The translations under genes and the position numbers were made by a program. From assembly GCA_963082975.1 (NCBI GenBank), contig OY720344.1:78604053-78668052 (forward strand): a stretch of DNA of 64,000 bases. The letters run 5' to 3'. Below the pieces are notes generated by a model. The model did not search any database. It was given only the letters and a program-made list of their open reading frames with translations, and was not told where the DNA came from. Shown here one piece after another: positions 1 to 10,397 of the stretch (positions are counted from its first letter, which is position 1; every line of letters begins with the position of its first letter). Source of the stretch: Labia minor. Taxonomy: Eukaryota > Arthropoda > Insecta > Dermaptera > Spongiphoridae.

Positions 1-86
1 TTTACTCTCTACCAATTCACGCACATCCTTCATTGCATTGTCTACCAATAGTTTAAAACTAGTCTTTTAGATACTATTGTATATTT

Positions 87-393
87 CAGGGCTTCTTAAA
101 CTTTTTTTATTCGCGACCCCATTTATGATTGCGAGTTTCCTGGCAAGCCCGTATAAATATAAAAGAAAGATATATAAATATTTTTTGATGATTTATTTAT
201 TAGGTAACAATATGCATACAAATCTAAATGTGCAAATACACATCTAGAATCTAGGTGTGTATTTGTATAATTTCTAGATTCTAGATGTTAGAAAATCGTG
301 TATTTAAATATTTGACATTAAAATCTATCGCGACCCCAGAATATTGCTACGCGACCCCCTTTTGGGTCGCGACCCATAGTTTAAGAAGACCTG
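87..393. mobile_element. Short non-autonomous hAT-type MITE
   Basis: The element is 307 bp and is bounded by the 8-bp direct duplication GTATATTT (79-86 and 394-401). Its ends are imperfect inverted repeats: it begins CAGGGCTTCTTAAACT and finishes with the complement of CAGGTCTTCTTAAACT. Next to both ends is a GC-rich repeat containing the word TCGCGACCC. An 8-bp duplication and CAGNG-type termini are the hAT signature. It has no coding capacity, so movement would need a hAT transposase from elsewhere. Confidence 0.85.
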
Positions 394-740
394 GTATATT
401 TAAACATTATACACAATTTTATTAATATATTTTTAATCATTTGTAAAATGTAGATAATTCAATGTTCATGTTTTTATAACGTTTTTATCAACTTCGCTTC
501 ATGTCTGTCTGTTTGTTCCCTCTAATGATAAATTAAAAATTTTTATAGATATTTCAATAGATCCCTAAAAGGTATATAAATCATAAATTTATCAAATTAA
601 AATTGCACTAAAAAGAATAAAATAATATAAATATAAAAATTTTTTTATAAAATAACGTTTGTTTATGGAGTAAAAAGAATATAATAATTTTTCTATAAAC
701 CTGACAAAATTTATGGATGAATTGCTTCATATTCAACTAA

Positions 741-1549
741 AATACTTTATAAAAAAAGAATTTTAAAAAACCACGTTTTACTAACGGACTAAAAAGGAGA
801 AAATAATTTTTTTCTGAAAATCCATACTGACATTACATACAAGAGATCTGATTTGAATCAAACTGTCCATAACGTAAAACGTGGGGCGCAACAAATAATA
901 ATTTTTCTATTCAAATATGATTTCCTTTATTAATTTTTATTTAGCATCAATCGTTGTATTTTTTAAGGCTTAAGTTTTCACCAAAATTCTTGTAGAAGGG
1001 AATATTATTAGTAATACGATAGGATAAGTTTCGTGATATAATTTTTATAAATATCACCTATTAAGTATTTAACAGACTTTTTGTAAAAGGGAATATTATT
1101 AGTTAATCATTAGAAAATTTATTGTATATTTAATATATATTTAAAAATTGTTTAAGATACTAACTTATACTATCAAACTTTTCAAATATCAAATTTTTTA
1201 TCAGACCACTTGTAAAAGGGAATAATATTAGTAGTCCAATAGATTTTTTTTAATTTAAATTCTTTCGAGCATTAAATTTAATATTTTTGATAAAGATCAA
1301 TATTCATTCGTCAAATTATATTATGCGTGGTTTTAATGTTTATTTTGAGATTTATATATTTTCTATATTTTTATTAGAAACAGGATATTTTAGACATATT
1401 TGCGCCCCACGTTTTACGTTATGGACAGTTTGATTCAAATCAGATCTCTTGTATGTAATGTCAGTATGGATTTTCAGAAAAAATTATTTTCTCCTTTTTA
1501 GTCCGTTAGTAAAACGTGGTTTTTTAAAATTCTTTTTTTATAAAGTATT
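741..1549. repeat. Foldback element with 150-bp inverted arms
   Basis: Positions 741-891 and 1400-1549 are reverse complements over about 150 bp with very few differences, separated by a 508-bp AT-rich loop. The inner end of each arm carries TTGCGCCCCACGTTTTACG. The loop holds three spaced copies of a 22-bp word (see separate entry). The sequence outside the left arm (about 644-741) is itself related in inverted orientation to 2318-2420, so a larger, older foldback may surround it. No coding sequence is seen. This is a foldback or MITE-like element of unknown superfamily. Confidence 0.75.
990..1233 (+). repeat. Three spaced copies of a 22-bp motif in the foldback loop
   Basis: The word TTGTARAAGGGAATATTATT occurs at about 990, 1081 and 1209 (the third with AATAATATT), always followed by AGT. 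The spacing is about 91 and 128 bp and the intervening DNA is not obviously related. The role is unknown; it could be a protein-binding site in the element or the remains of a tandem array. Confidence 0.55.
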
Positions 1550-1554
1550 ATTTT

Positions 1555-2317
1555 CTACTTTTTAGTCTTCAAATTTTGCAATCGATTTTAGTTTACTCAT
1601 ATTAATTAAATTTATGAAGTATAATTTAAGAAATGAATGTTTACTAAATATTTATATTTATAAAGTTTGGGATTTTATGTTTTTTGTTTACATTTTTTTT
1701 TGTTTACATCCGACATTTTGAATTTTTATATATAGGAATAATTTTGGATTATTTCATTCAAATTGTAGCAATTAGAAGCTCATAGAAATGATAATATTGT
1801 ATTGTCATCGAGAGCAAAGCTGTTGGTGAAGTTTCAAGAAAATCCGATGATTGGAAGTCGTCGAAAAATCGATTGCAAGATTTGACACATACACACAGAC
1901 AAGAATACAAGTTAAGTAAAACGTGATAATAAAAACGTTGGGCGCTTTTAGTTTTCATTTACTTTTATATTTTATTTCTATGAAATTCAATACCTTTATA
2001 GAGCAATAATTTATACATATATACTTACATATCACACTAAAACACTTCATTAACAAGTGACACTATTTCTTCTAATATGGATTTGATTGATAATATTTAA
2101 ATTTAAAAAAATAATAATTCTTTGAAAATTTGTTACATACTTTGATATATAAGTATATTATAGTAAAAAAATAATAAAAGATTAATTCCTTAGCTCTTAA
2201 TCTATCAATTTTATTGCATAATAAAAAAAATTGTGTCAGTTTGTGTGTTTAATAAAATTTTTATGATCACAAAAATTTATGTTTCATATAAATTATAAAT
2301 AAATAAAAATAAATGCG
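1555..2317. other. AT-rich interval with a more complex patch
   Basis: Most of this stretch is simple AT-rich DNA. The part at about 1760-1955 is less AT-rich and ends in AACGTTGGGCGC, a word resembling the inner ends of the neighbouring foldback arms (GCGCCCCACG) and of the foldback near 54.1 kb. It may be another degraded member of that element group. I see no convincing coding sequence. Confidence 0.4.
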
Positions 2318-2425
2318 TCCAACGTTTTTAGTTGAATATGAAGCCATAACCGTTGTCAGGCTTATAGAAAAATTATTTTATTCTTATTAGTCCTTGTGAA
2401 AAAAGTTATTTTATAAAAAAATTTA

Positions 2426-3474
2426 TATTTTTTATATAGAATTTTCTTGTTTAAAAATCTTTTTATACTTGGATATTTGGAAATCAATTTTGTTGAATAT
2501 TAAATACACTTATATAGATATAAACATATATTCATTGTGTTACAGATTTATAAAAATCTTATTTTAAATTATGAAAATCACTGATACAATTTTGTGAAAG
2601 AAAAATTCTAAATATGATTGAAATTTAATAAAAATAATTGTAGACAAATGGATGTATTTAAAAATAATTTTTTTCTTTTTCTAAAAATATTTAAATTTCT
2701 CTATTGTAAATTCATTATACTGATAAAAATATATATAATTATCATTTATTTTTGGACTTAGAATTAAATGGAATGAAGCTTATTTCTTTTAGTCTCCTCC
2801 TCATTTCTCTCTCTCTCTCTTTCTTTCAATTATAAACATTCCGGAACAAGAAATGATGAACATTTTGTTCGATGGTCATTACATTTGAATGTATATTATG
2901 CTTTCAAAAAAAGGGCAGCAATTAAATGAGACTCATTAAAAATATTTCAATAAAACTACCGCCCCTACACTACGTAATTTTTTTCCATATTCATTCTCTG
3001 ATGTAATTATTAAAAAAAATGATTTTAATGAACTACCTACATAATTATTCTTATTTATGTAAAAGACTAAACAAATAAATATTGCAAAAAATAGAAATTT
3101 CGTTGAGTTTATGTTGTACTTTGATATCTCTAACATAAATTAATTAAGGGATATAAAATAAATTAAATTTATTAAGTTTTTTTAATTGTAGATTCCACAC
3201 ATTTTTAGATCTCCAAGAAATGGCTTTTAATATATACTTTTCAATCAAAAAAAAAAAATTCTCATTTTATTGAGAATACTTTCAAAATGAAAACCAATAT
3301 GAAAAATTTTGTGAAACTTTAAATAATCAAGATAAATATTATTATAAAAATAAAATGACTATATATATAAAATATAAAAAGTATAAAAAAAATAATTTGA
3401 AAAAAAAACAAAAATTTTGTCATAATTTAAATAACAATAAAGAAAATAGGATTTGTGATTTTTTAATATTATTT
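2426..3474. other. AT-rich DNA, no gene seen
   Basis: The stretch has long A/T runs and a short CT microsatellite near 2806-2823. No open frame has a recognisable domain, and I see no RNA gene. Confidence 0.6.
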
Positions 3475-3482
3475 ATCTAAAT

Positions 3483-3762
3483 CAGCGGTTACCAAAGTGG
3501 TGGTCCGCGAGAAAATTTCGCTGGTCCGCCGAAAAATGTGGAATATACTAACTCATCATGTTAAGTTATGTTTCAAGATGCATTAAAACATGATTCAATT
3601 CATAACAATAAGTGATAAGTTATAAAAACTCAATGTTTATGTGTTCTTTGATCACAACTTTTATTTATAAATATATTTAACACTTAAAAAATCCTATAGT
3701 GGTCGCGGGATTTAAATTATGAATTAACTGGTCCGTGAGGTCAAAAAGTTTGGCGACCGCTG
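3483..3762. mobile_element. hAT-type MITE with perfect 8-bp duplication
   Basis: This 280-bp element is flanked by ATCTAAAT (3475-3482 and 3763-3770). It starts CAGCGGTTACCAAAGTGGTG and ends with the complement of CAGCGGTCGCCAAACTTT. Subterminal GGTCCGYG words are shared with the complete hAT at 23366-26703. It has no coding capacity. Confidence 0.85.
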
Positions 3763-4404
3763 ATCTAAATGATTCCATGCTTAGTTCTCCAGGAGAGAAA
3801 TTGCTTTTTTATAATTTAATAATATTACTATTAGTTATAGAATTATTTTGAACAACATTGGCCGATATTTACGTAAATAATGAAGATTATAATTATGTTT
3901 TGAAATAATTTCAGAAAAATTAATATAAAATTGATATATATTGTCCTCTATTTAAACTATTTAATTAAAATCATCCCTTTAAAAGATCTTAATTTAAATA
4001 AAATTTATGTAAACTATTACTCCCTTATCGTAGAAAATTATCTAACTTTTTTCAAACGATAAAAGTAATTTATATTTATGGATAAACCAAATAGCAAAAG
4101 ACTAAACAGTACAAGCGCTTCTAACAAAATATAAGATTTTTTATATAAGAAATTTTAAAATAATTTAAATTTTATTTCATCAAAATTATTTTGGAAGAAT
4201 ATTACAATTAAAATCTATGGATATTTATTGAATGGATGAACGCAAAAAAATATAAGAAATTTAAAAGTATGAATTAAAGTAGTCATTATGAGCCGAAAAA
4301 GTCCTAATCTATTTATGATCGATTCTCTTGGAGTATACAATCAGATTTATGCAGCTCCGATTACTTCCCGATCTTAAAGATAATCAAAAACTTCCTATTT
4401 ATCG

Positions 4405-4785
4405 CACTCATTCATAGTGGCAAATTAAAAAAGCGAATTGGCCACTTTTCAAACAACTCTCATCTTCTAATAATAGTACTTATGACAATAACGATGATAG
4501 CGAAAATAATATTACTTCACAGCTTGAAATATTTAACTGAAAAATCACTAAAGCAGCCTAAATATCTATTCCAAGATCAAAAACAAATCTGAAACGGTTG
4601 TGTGGATAAATGAAATTAGAGATGTCATTAGAGAGAGGAAAAAATCATTAAGATTGTTTAATGTTACCCCCACCACTTTAAATTTAATTAATTATAAGAA
4701 AAATCGACCACGTGCAAAATATTTAATCAAACAGGTTAAAAAATATTCATGGGAAGATTACTTTAACGTTTCTCACTCAGAGTAA
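4405..4785 (+). pseudogene. Non-LTR retrotransposon fragment (jockey/R1-like region between endonuclease and RT)
   Basis: In the plus frame ending at 4785, residues WINEIRDVIRERKKSLRLF followed by a basic stretch and SWEDYF resemble the linker after the endonuclease of jockey/R1-like elements, where a W-N-x-E motif is followed by an RKR-rich helix and an SW motif. Upstream in another frame, WQIKKANW matches the preceding part of the same region, but several stops separate the two. No endonuclease core or reverse transcriptase is present. The fragment is cut off by family-A repeat DNA starting at about 4815. Family assignment is by motif recall. Confidence 0.5.
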
Positions 4786-4814
4786 GGAGGTATGGGGGAA
4801 AATAAAAAGAAATT

Positions 4815-5267
4815 AGCTAGAGTGTCTCCACTCGACTATCTCGCAATTTGAATTGGATTAAATAACATAATATATTATATTTAAATTAAATTTAATTAAT
4901 TATAAATTATAAATAATAAATATTAAACCAGCGCATGTTTGGCTTTTTGTTGATCGCACCACGTCACGTGTTGGCGCGTGAGATTTGCAGTGTTAAAAAA
5001 TTAATTCTGGTAATTTCAGCGAATCAATCAAGCTGAAATTATATATATAGCAGTTTTATACAATTATTAATCATGTGAAAAATTATCAAATATATCTTTA
5101 TCTTTACGGTCACTTTAGAGGAAAAAAAATCAAAACGTTGTAGGTAATGACCCTCTTCCGGTTGAGCTACATTTCTCAAAAGTTAATAGAAAACTACGAA
5201 TTTTGAATAATGCTCATGTACCAAATTTCATCATTCCAGCTCAAACCGTTTTTCCGTAATCTTGGTT

Positions 5268-5307
<40 letters not shown>

Positions 5308-5430
5308 ACACACAGACATTTTTCTCAACCTTAGTGAAAATGATTCAGGAACCTACAAAACGTATAAAAACATCAAAATCTCAACATCGAAAATTTTCGT
5401 GATCGCAATACTATCTCTTACGAGATAGTA
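4815..5430 (+). mobile_element. Repeat family A, copy 1
   Basis: This is a full-looking copy of a repeat found several times in the window (37814-38275 inverted, 38748-39290, 33930-34230, and a fragment at about 5775-5915). It begins near TAGAGTGTCTCCACTCGACT, which folds as GAGTG-TCTC-CACTC. It ends with the hairpin ACTATCTC-TTAC-GAGATAGT followed by an A-run. The 5' word CGACTATCTCGC pairs with the 3' word GCGAGATAGT of other copies. A CA microsatellite lies inside the element at 5270-5316, so the microsatellite moves with it. No coding sequence is seen. It may be a non-autonomous Helitron-like or other hairpin-ended element. Confidence 0.65.
5270..5316 (+). repeat. CA microsatellite inside family A
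   Basis: A run of CA dinucleotides with one interruption. The same position of the copy at 33930-34230 has an interrupted CA/CATA tract, and the copy at about 5775 has a GTGTGTGT tract on the plus strand, so this repeat is part of the mobile unit. Confidence 0.85.
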
Positions 5431-5774
5431 AAAAGGATCTCAACCTGTGATGGTTAGTTATTTATAATTTAATAATGAAATGGTCTCAAATCCCTATGAA
5501 ATAGCCAATATTTTGAACGAATATTCGCATATCAAAATTATAATCCACGATTTTTAATAATAAAAATACGGCAGAAAGTACAAATTTAAATTTTAACTCG
5601 ACAAACTTGGAAATACAATAAACCTTTTAATATATGGGGGAATTCCATAGCATAATAAATTCCCTAAAAACTCCTCTCCTGGCTCAGATAACATTCACAA
5701 TCTAATGATAAAACATTTACCCACTTCCTCTAAGCAATCTCTTCTAAACAGATCTGGACAAATGACTTTTTTCC

Positions 5775-5915
5775 GTACCGTTCTGTTTTTATACGTTTTG
5801 AAGGTCCCTGAGTCTTTTTCACTAACAATAAGGTTGAAAAAAATGTCTGTGTGTGTATGTAGACAAGATTATGCAAAAACGGTTTGAGCTAGAATAATGA
5901 AATATGGTACAAAGG
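5775..5915 (-). mobile_element. Repeat family A, 3'-half fragment
   Basis: The reverse complement matches the 3' half of family A: the CTCAAACCGTTTTTGC word, the CA tract, and the segment with TTAGTGAAA and ACGTATAAAAAC. The terminal hairpin is missing, so this is a truncated copy opposite to the one at 4815-5430. Confidence 0.6.
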
Positions 5916-5929
5916 TATTATTATCATGT

Positions 5930-7740
5930 TCATTGAGGACCCCTTTACAGTTCCTTATTTGAGTGGTGATATTTTTTATTATTTATTCTACTATTTATTT
6001 ATTTATTCTATATTGTATTTATTGATTAGTTATTTATTGAATAGATTTTTTTTTGTTCTAAAATCTAAAATGAAAATTCATTCTTTCCAAGTGATCTACC
6101 AGGGGAGCGTTGAGTCTGACACAATGGAATCGGTGAGATTCCGTAATTTACTCTTTGTTTACGAGGTACCTTGATCTTCAAATAATAATAAATTAATGAG
6201 CCGCAAAAATGGAGAATATCAAAAATATTTATGCTAGTTTTACATGATACAACAGATGGTAGAAAATACCTTCATAATTATCTTCATAAAAACAAGTGTG
6301 TATTACACAATATCTTTAAAATTAAACACAGTTTTACATACACACTTATAATTTAATTAATTAATTGCATAGAAATAATCGAGAAGTGCCTTATTTATTC
6401 CGAATAATTTTAATAGAAAAATTTGGAAAATGTAAAATTAGTAATATAGAGTGATTTGCAATGAATAAAAGCATAGTTGAAATGACTTAAGTTAAAATTA
6501 TTTGTAACAATAAATTATGAACAAATTAATTCAATCTAAATAAATAAAAGTCAATAAGAAAGAATTAAAGAGAAGATAGTATTTGGATGGAGGCAAAAAT
6601 GTTGTTTCTGAAGTCAATAATATGCGTAATCACAATTAAGATTATTAGTGAAAATTTATTTAATGAATTTAGGAAAAAATTGAAATTGGATGGAGGAAAT
6701 TGAGGCTAGGTCGCTAAAAGAATGTCGTTGGCGCAACCAAACCTTTATTTTATCACATTGATATATAGGTAGGTAAATTAAAGTTTGAAATAAATAAAAA
6801 TTTATAATTATTAATACATATGATATGAACCACACTTTAAAAATTTATATTAGTATGTATATAAGTTTATATAATGAATAATATATTCGAATATTGTGGT
6901 TGAGGCGCGCGAACAAGGATTATTGTGTTTAGTTTTTTAAAAATACCTGTTTATAAGCTTTTTGTTCATGGAGACAACATCCACACACTTTCATCTTTGT
7001 TTTCTTTTAATTCATTCGATTGAATCTATAATATTTTAATCGATATTTAATTAAAAAATAAATATAAATTAATATATAGATATATATTAATATTATTACT
7101 CAAAAAAATATTATATAATTTCAATTAAAAAAAAATCAGAAAAATTAATTAAAACTTAACAAAAGGTGATATTTTTAAATAAATTCTCAATGGCATGTTA
7201 TGTAATCATTTTCAAAATCATTTTATAGAAAAATAATCATAATCACATTAAAATAAAAATATTAAACTTTATAACGCAAATAAAATATTAAAAAGTTTTC
7301 AATTGAAATTTAAAAATATTATTTTACTTACAAAGTGTATATAAAAATATATAAAGTTATATTTCAATTATCAAAAAAAAAATCTATAAAGATATCAAAA
7401 TCTTGTTTTAAAATAATATTTAAGGCGTTTAGATATAAAAAAAATCATAACAAAAGCATTATTATGAGAAATATATTGAATGTAAATAAATATTAAAAAA
7501 CAAAATAAAAAAATTTGAATATTTCGAATTTAATAAATTTTACGAGCAAACATAATAATTTAGTATGTTATAAATCGTTTAAATTGACCAGAATTTAAAG
7601 GTCCCGTATAAAAAAATTCAATAAAAATATATAAATAAGTATTCATTTTATTAAAAAAATGTTATAAAATTTATTAAAAATTAGTTTTAATTTTACTCTA
7701 ATTTTTATTTTTGATTTTTTTTTTTTGTTTGAAATTATTC
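5930..7740. other. AT-rich DNA, no gene seen
   Basis: The stretch is dominated by A/T runs, with a TTTATTTATTC low-complexity tract near 5980-6010. A short less AT-rich part (6700-6740 and 6895-6990) shows no frame or motif I can name. Confidence 0.55.
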
Positions 7741-7745
7741 CAAAG

Positions 7746-8066
7746 TTACAGGTGGGCTGAAAAGTCGTAGGCCGGCATAGATAAAAACTTAAATATATTA
7801 TAGTTCCCTTCGAGGGTGATACAGCGATTATAGTGGTCATATAATTTTTCGATAGCATTTTTATAATAAGATTTGTCTTTAACCTCAAAATAGGCTTCAG
7901 TTTCGGCGATCACCTCTTCATCGGAGCAAAATTTCCACTTAGCGAGCATCGTTTTAAGGCATGAGAACAAATACAGTCGCTGGGGCCAGATCTGGAGAAT
8001 ACGGTGGATGCGAAAGCAATTCTAAACGCAATGCTTTATCAACACACGAAATTCCTTTTTTTCTAT
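7746..8066 (-). pseudogene. Mariner transposase remnant (N-terminal tip fused to C-terminus)
   Basis: Reading leftward from about 8066, MEKKEFRVLIKH is encoded except that the start codon is ATA. The frame then jumps to HPPYSPDLAP, the conserved motif before the last catalytic aspartate of DD34D mariners. After a frameshift the sequence continues EEVIAETEAYFE, KDKSYYKN and NRCITLEGNY, which is the mariner C-terminus. The usual stop is lost and the frame runs into the terminal repeat. Mariner transposase is normally about 345 residues and roughly 270 are missing here. Confidence 0.85.
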
Positions 8067-8243
8067 ATTTCAAATTAACAAAAGTTCTTTCACAAAATAT
8101 TCTATAACTCCGATACCAATTGTGCAACAGCTGTAAAATTTATACACGCGTCTTTTGAAGATTAGGGCTAACTAAAAAAAAATATGGATTTGATACTAGT
8201 GGCGCCCTGTATGTGTCAGCCTAAGAACTTTTCAGCCCACCTG
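7749..8243 (-). mobile_element. Internally deleted mariner (MITE-like)
   Basis: Inverted ends of about 17 bp, CAGGTGGGCTGAAAAGT on the left and its complement on the right, enclose about 495 bp. TTA occurs directly outside both ends, compatible with TA-targeted Tc1/mariner insertion. On the minus strand the element keeps a 5' leader, the first dozen codons and the C-terminal part of a mariner transposase. The middle of the gene, with the helix-turn-helix domain and the first catalytic aspartates, is deleted. It cannot encode a working enzyme. Confidence 0.85.
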
Positions 8244-8453
8244 TTATGTTGAATATTGAAAAATAATTGATCAAATGAATATTGATAAAGATTGTTTTTC
8301 ACTTCATCAAAGATCAAGTAAGATTAGAAAAAATTAAACATTTTAAATAAAATAGCGGACCATAGGTGCATATGTGAAAAATGTAGGATTATTTAAGTAG
8401 AATTAAAATTATTAATTTCAGGCTTATAATTGTAAAATTTCTAATTTAAAAAT

Positions 8454-8669
8454 TTGCATTTATGGAAAATTGTATTGCCTTTAAAACTATGGACAGATGC
8501 ATATCACTGGGCATTATCAAATAAAACTGTAATAAAAAAATCTAATAAATATTTTGTATGTTCCTCACAATCCCATTTTCAAAAAGTAACTTCTGAATTA
8601 ATCTCGCAATATAATTCATTAAATGAAAAGTGGGAATATGAAAAATTCAATTTTGGAAGTGTGTTTTGA
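8454..8669 (+). other. Unrecognised 71-codon open frame without ATG
   Basis: The frame opens just after a stop at 8442, first usable codon TTG, and ends at TGA 8667-8669. It encodes a mixed-composition peptide with Trp, Cys and His (LWTDAYHWAL, FVCSSQSHF, EKWEYEKFNFG), unlike the Lys/Asn/Ile-rich random frames around it. It could be an exon or the tail of a degraded transposase (DNA-transposon C-termini can look like this), but I recognise no family. It shows coding-like composition only. Confidence 0.3.
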
Positions 8670-8699
8670 TTATAAATAAAAATGTTCTCTTATATCTAT

Positions 8700-9765
8700 A
8701 ATAGTCTATGTCAAATATATATATATATATTATATATTTATTATAATAAAATTTGTTAAAAAATATAATATCAGTATTATATATTTTTATATACTTACAT
8801 ATAAATAAATAAGAACATACAATAACACACACCTTTCTCAACCTCTCCAATGTTAATAAAATTAAACAAAATATAAGGTGGATCCTACACATTTTCCAAT
8901 TTAAAATATTTTCAATGTTCATCTATATTGCCCTTCCTCTCAGATATAAATTAATGAACTCTTATTTTAATAACCAGCAAATTTATATAATGTTTAAAAA
9001 AATTATTTTAATAGTTGATGGCAATGTTTTAATGAGGGAATGAATATTTTTTATTGTTAACGTAATTTAATGTGCAAAGAATCTAATTTAATGTTTATTT
9101 TGACCTAATTTGATGTGCAGCTGGTTAGTGTGCAAGTACTCAAATTTAATGTTCAAATCAGATTTTTTAAATGTTTATTTCTCAATGTGCAAATCTCCTA
9201 TTTTAGTGTGGAAATAACCTATTTAAGTGTGCCATTATATTTATCCCATATTAATATGAATAAATGTCAGTCATATTTGATAAATTTATATTAGTGTATA
9301 AGTATAGTAATATATATATCATAATATGTATTTAAATTTTACTTCGTCATAAGAAATATATTTTATGAAGAGACATGTCTCAATAGATCTATAACAACCG
9401 AAATGAAGCGTTTTATTTATATTTGTTCAAAAGTTGATACATTTTGAAGAGCATATAAAAATTCTCTATACTTTCAAATCTATGGACAATAAAATTTATA
9501 TAAATATATATAATTTATATATATAAAGAAAAAATGAATAGGTCACCATTGAGAATAATAAATTGAGAAACATTAAAAATTCTATTACAAAATATAAAAA
9601 AATTAATCTAAACTAAAACTTGTGTGTGATATTAAATAGATTAAGAGTATATATTCTATGATGGCTATCTCCTCAATAGAGAAAACGCCCCTTGATGTAG
9701 AACATTTGGTACTAAAATATCTATAGTGCATGTATCTTTTCTTATCTTATTATATAATACTAGCA

Positions 9766-9807
<42 letters not shown>

Positions 9808-10389
9808 ATTTTTGATATATTAAACCGCTAAAAGGATTTTTTTGAAATTTACACCATAGATAATTTTTATAAAGAAAAATCAAAAACTGTATTGGTTTCA
9901 GTTTCTGGAAAAATCATCTTTATTAGTTCTTTACTTAATTTAAAATAGTAAATTTAAATTACGTCATCAACTACGTCAGACAGCGCTTCCTTAAATAAGA
10001 AATATTATAAATAAAATAAAATTAAAAATATTTATTTTATGTTAATAATATTTTGTAATCAAATTACGAAATATATATTGTTTTATCCACAGGCCATACT
10101 TTTCTATTTTTCACTGCATTTCTAAGTACGTTTAAGGACTTTATGTTTTATGACTAATTTTTTTAATTTATGTTCTTTTAAATTATTTGAAATTGTTTCA
10201 TATAATTTGTCGTTAAATATTAATCTTAATCTTAAATATTCATAGTTCATAAGGAATTTTTTAAAACACCGTGCGGCAGCTCATTGAACCAGGTACTTAT
10301 ATATAATTCCAAAAAAATCTAATTCAATATATAAAAGAAACCTTTAAAAGAATTGATTTTTTGGTCAAAAAAATTACTAGTAATATGAA
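8700..10389. other. AT-rich DNA with a TA microsatellite
   Basis: Apart from the degenerate tandem repeat, this interval holds simple AT-rich DNA and a TA tract at about 9771-9802. The segment at about 9820-9990 resembles 44880-45050 (a word like AARCCGCTMWAANGATTTTTTT followed by TAAAGAAAAAT), so it may be part of a dispersed repeat. No gene is seen. Confidence 0.45.
9063..9240 (+). repeat. Degenerate ~20-bp tandem repeat
   Basis: About nine units resembling TAATTTAATGTGCAAAYCTC follow one another, each with a variant of the core ATGTGCAA or AGTGTG and an AT-rich spacer. Unit length drifts between about 17 and 22 bp, so this is an old, diverged tandem array, not a microsatellite. Function is unknown. 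Confidence 0.5.
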
Positions 10390-10397
10390 ATTTTTTT

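Noticed and set aside
1758-1958. 66-codon minus-strand frame with Cys residues
   Set aside because: The Cys/Val part arises from an ACACAC-like stretch and the rest shows no motif; probably chance.
5210-5428. Open frame with a His-Thr run
   Set aside because: The run is a translated CA microsatellite inside repeat family A; the frame also ends in the terminal hairpin.
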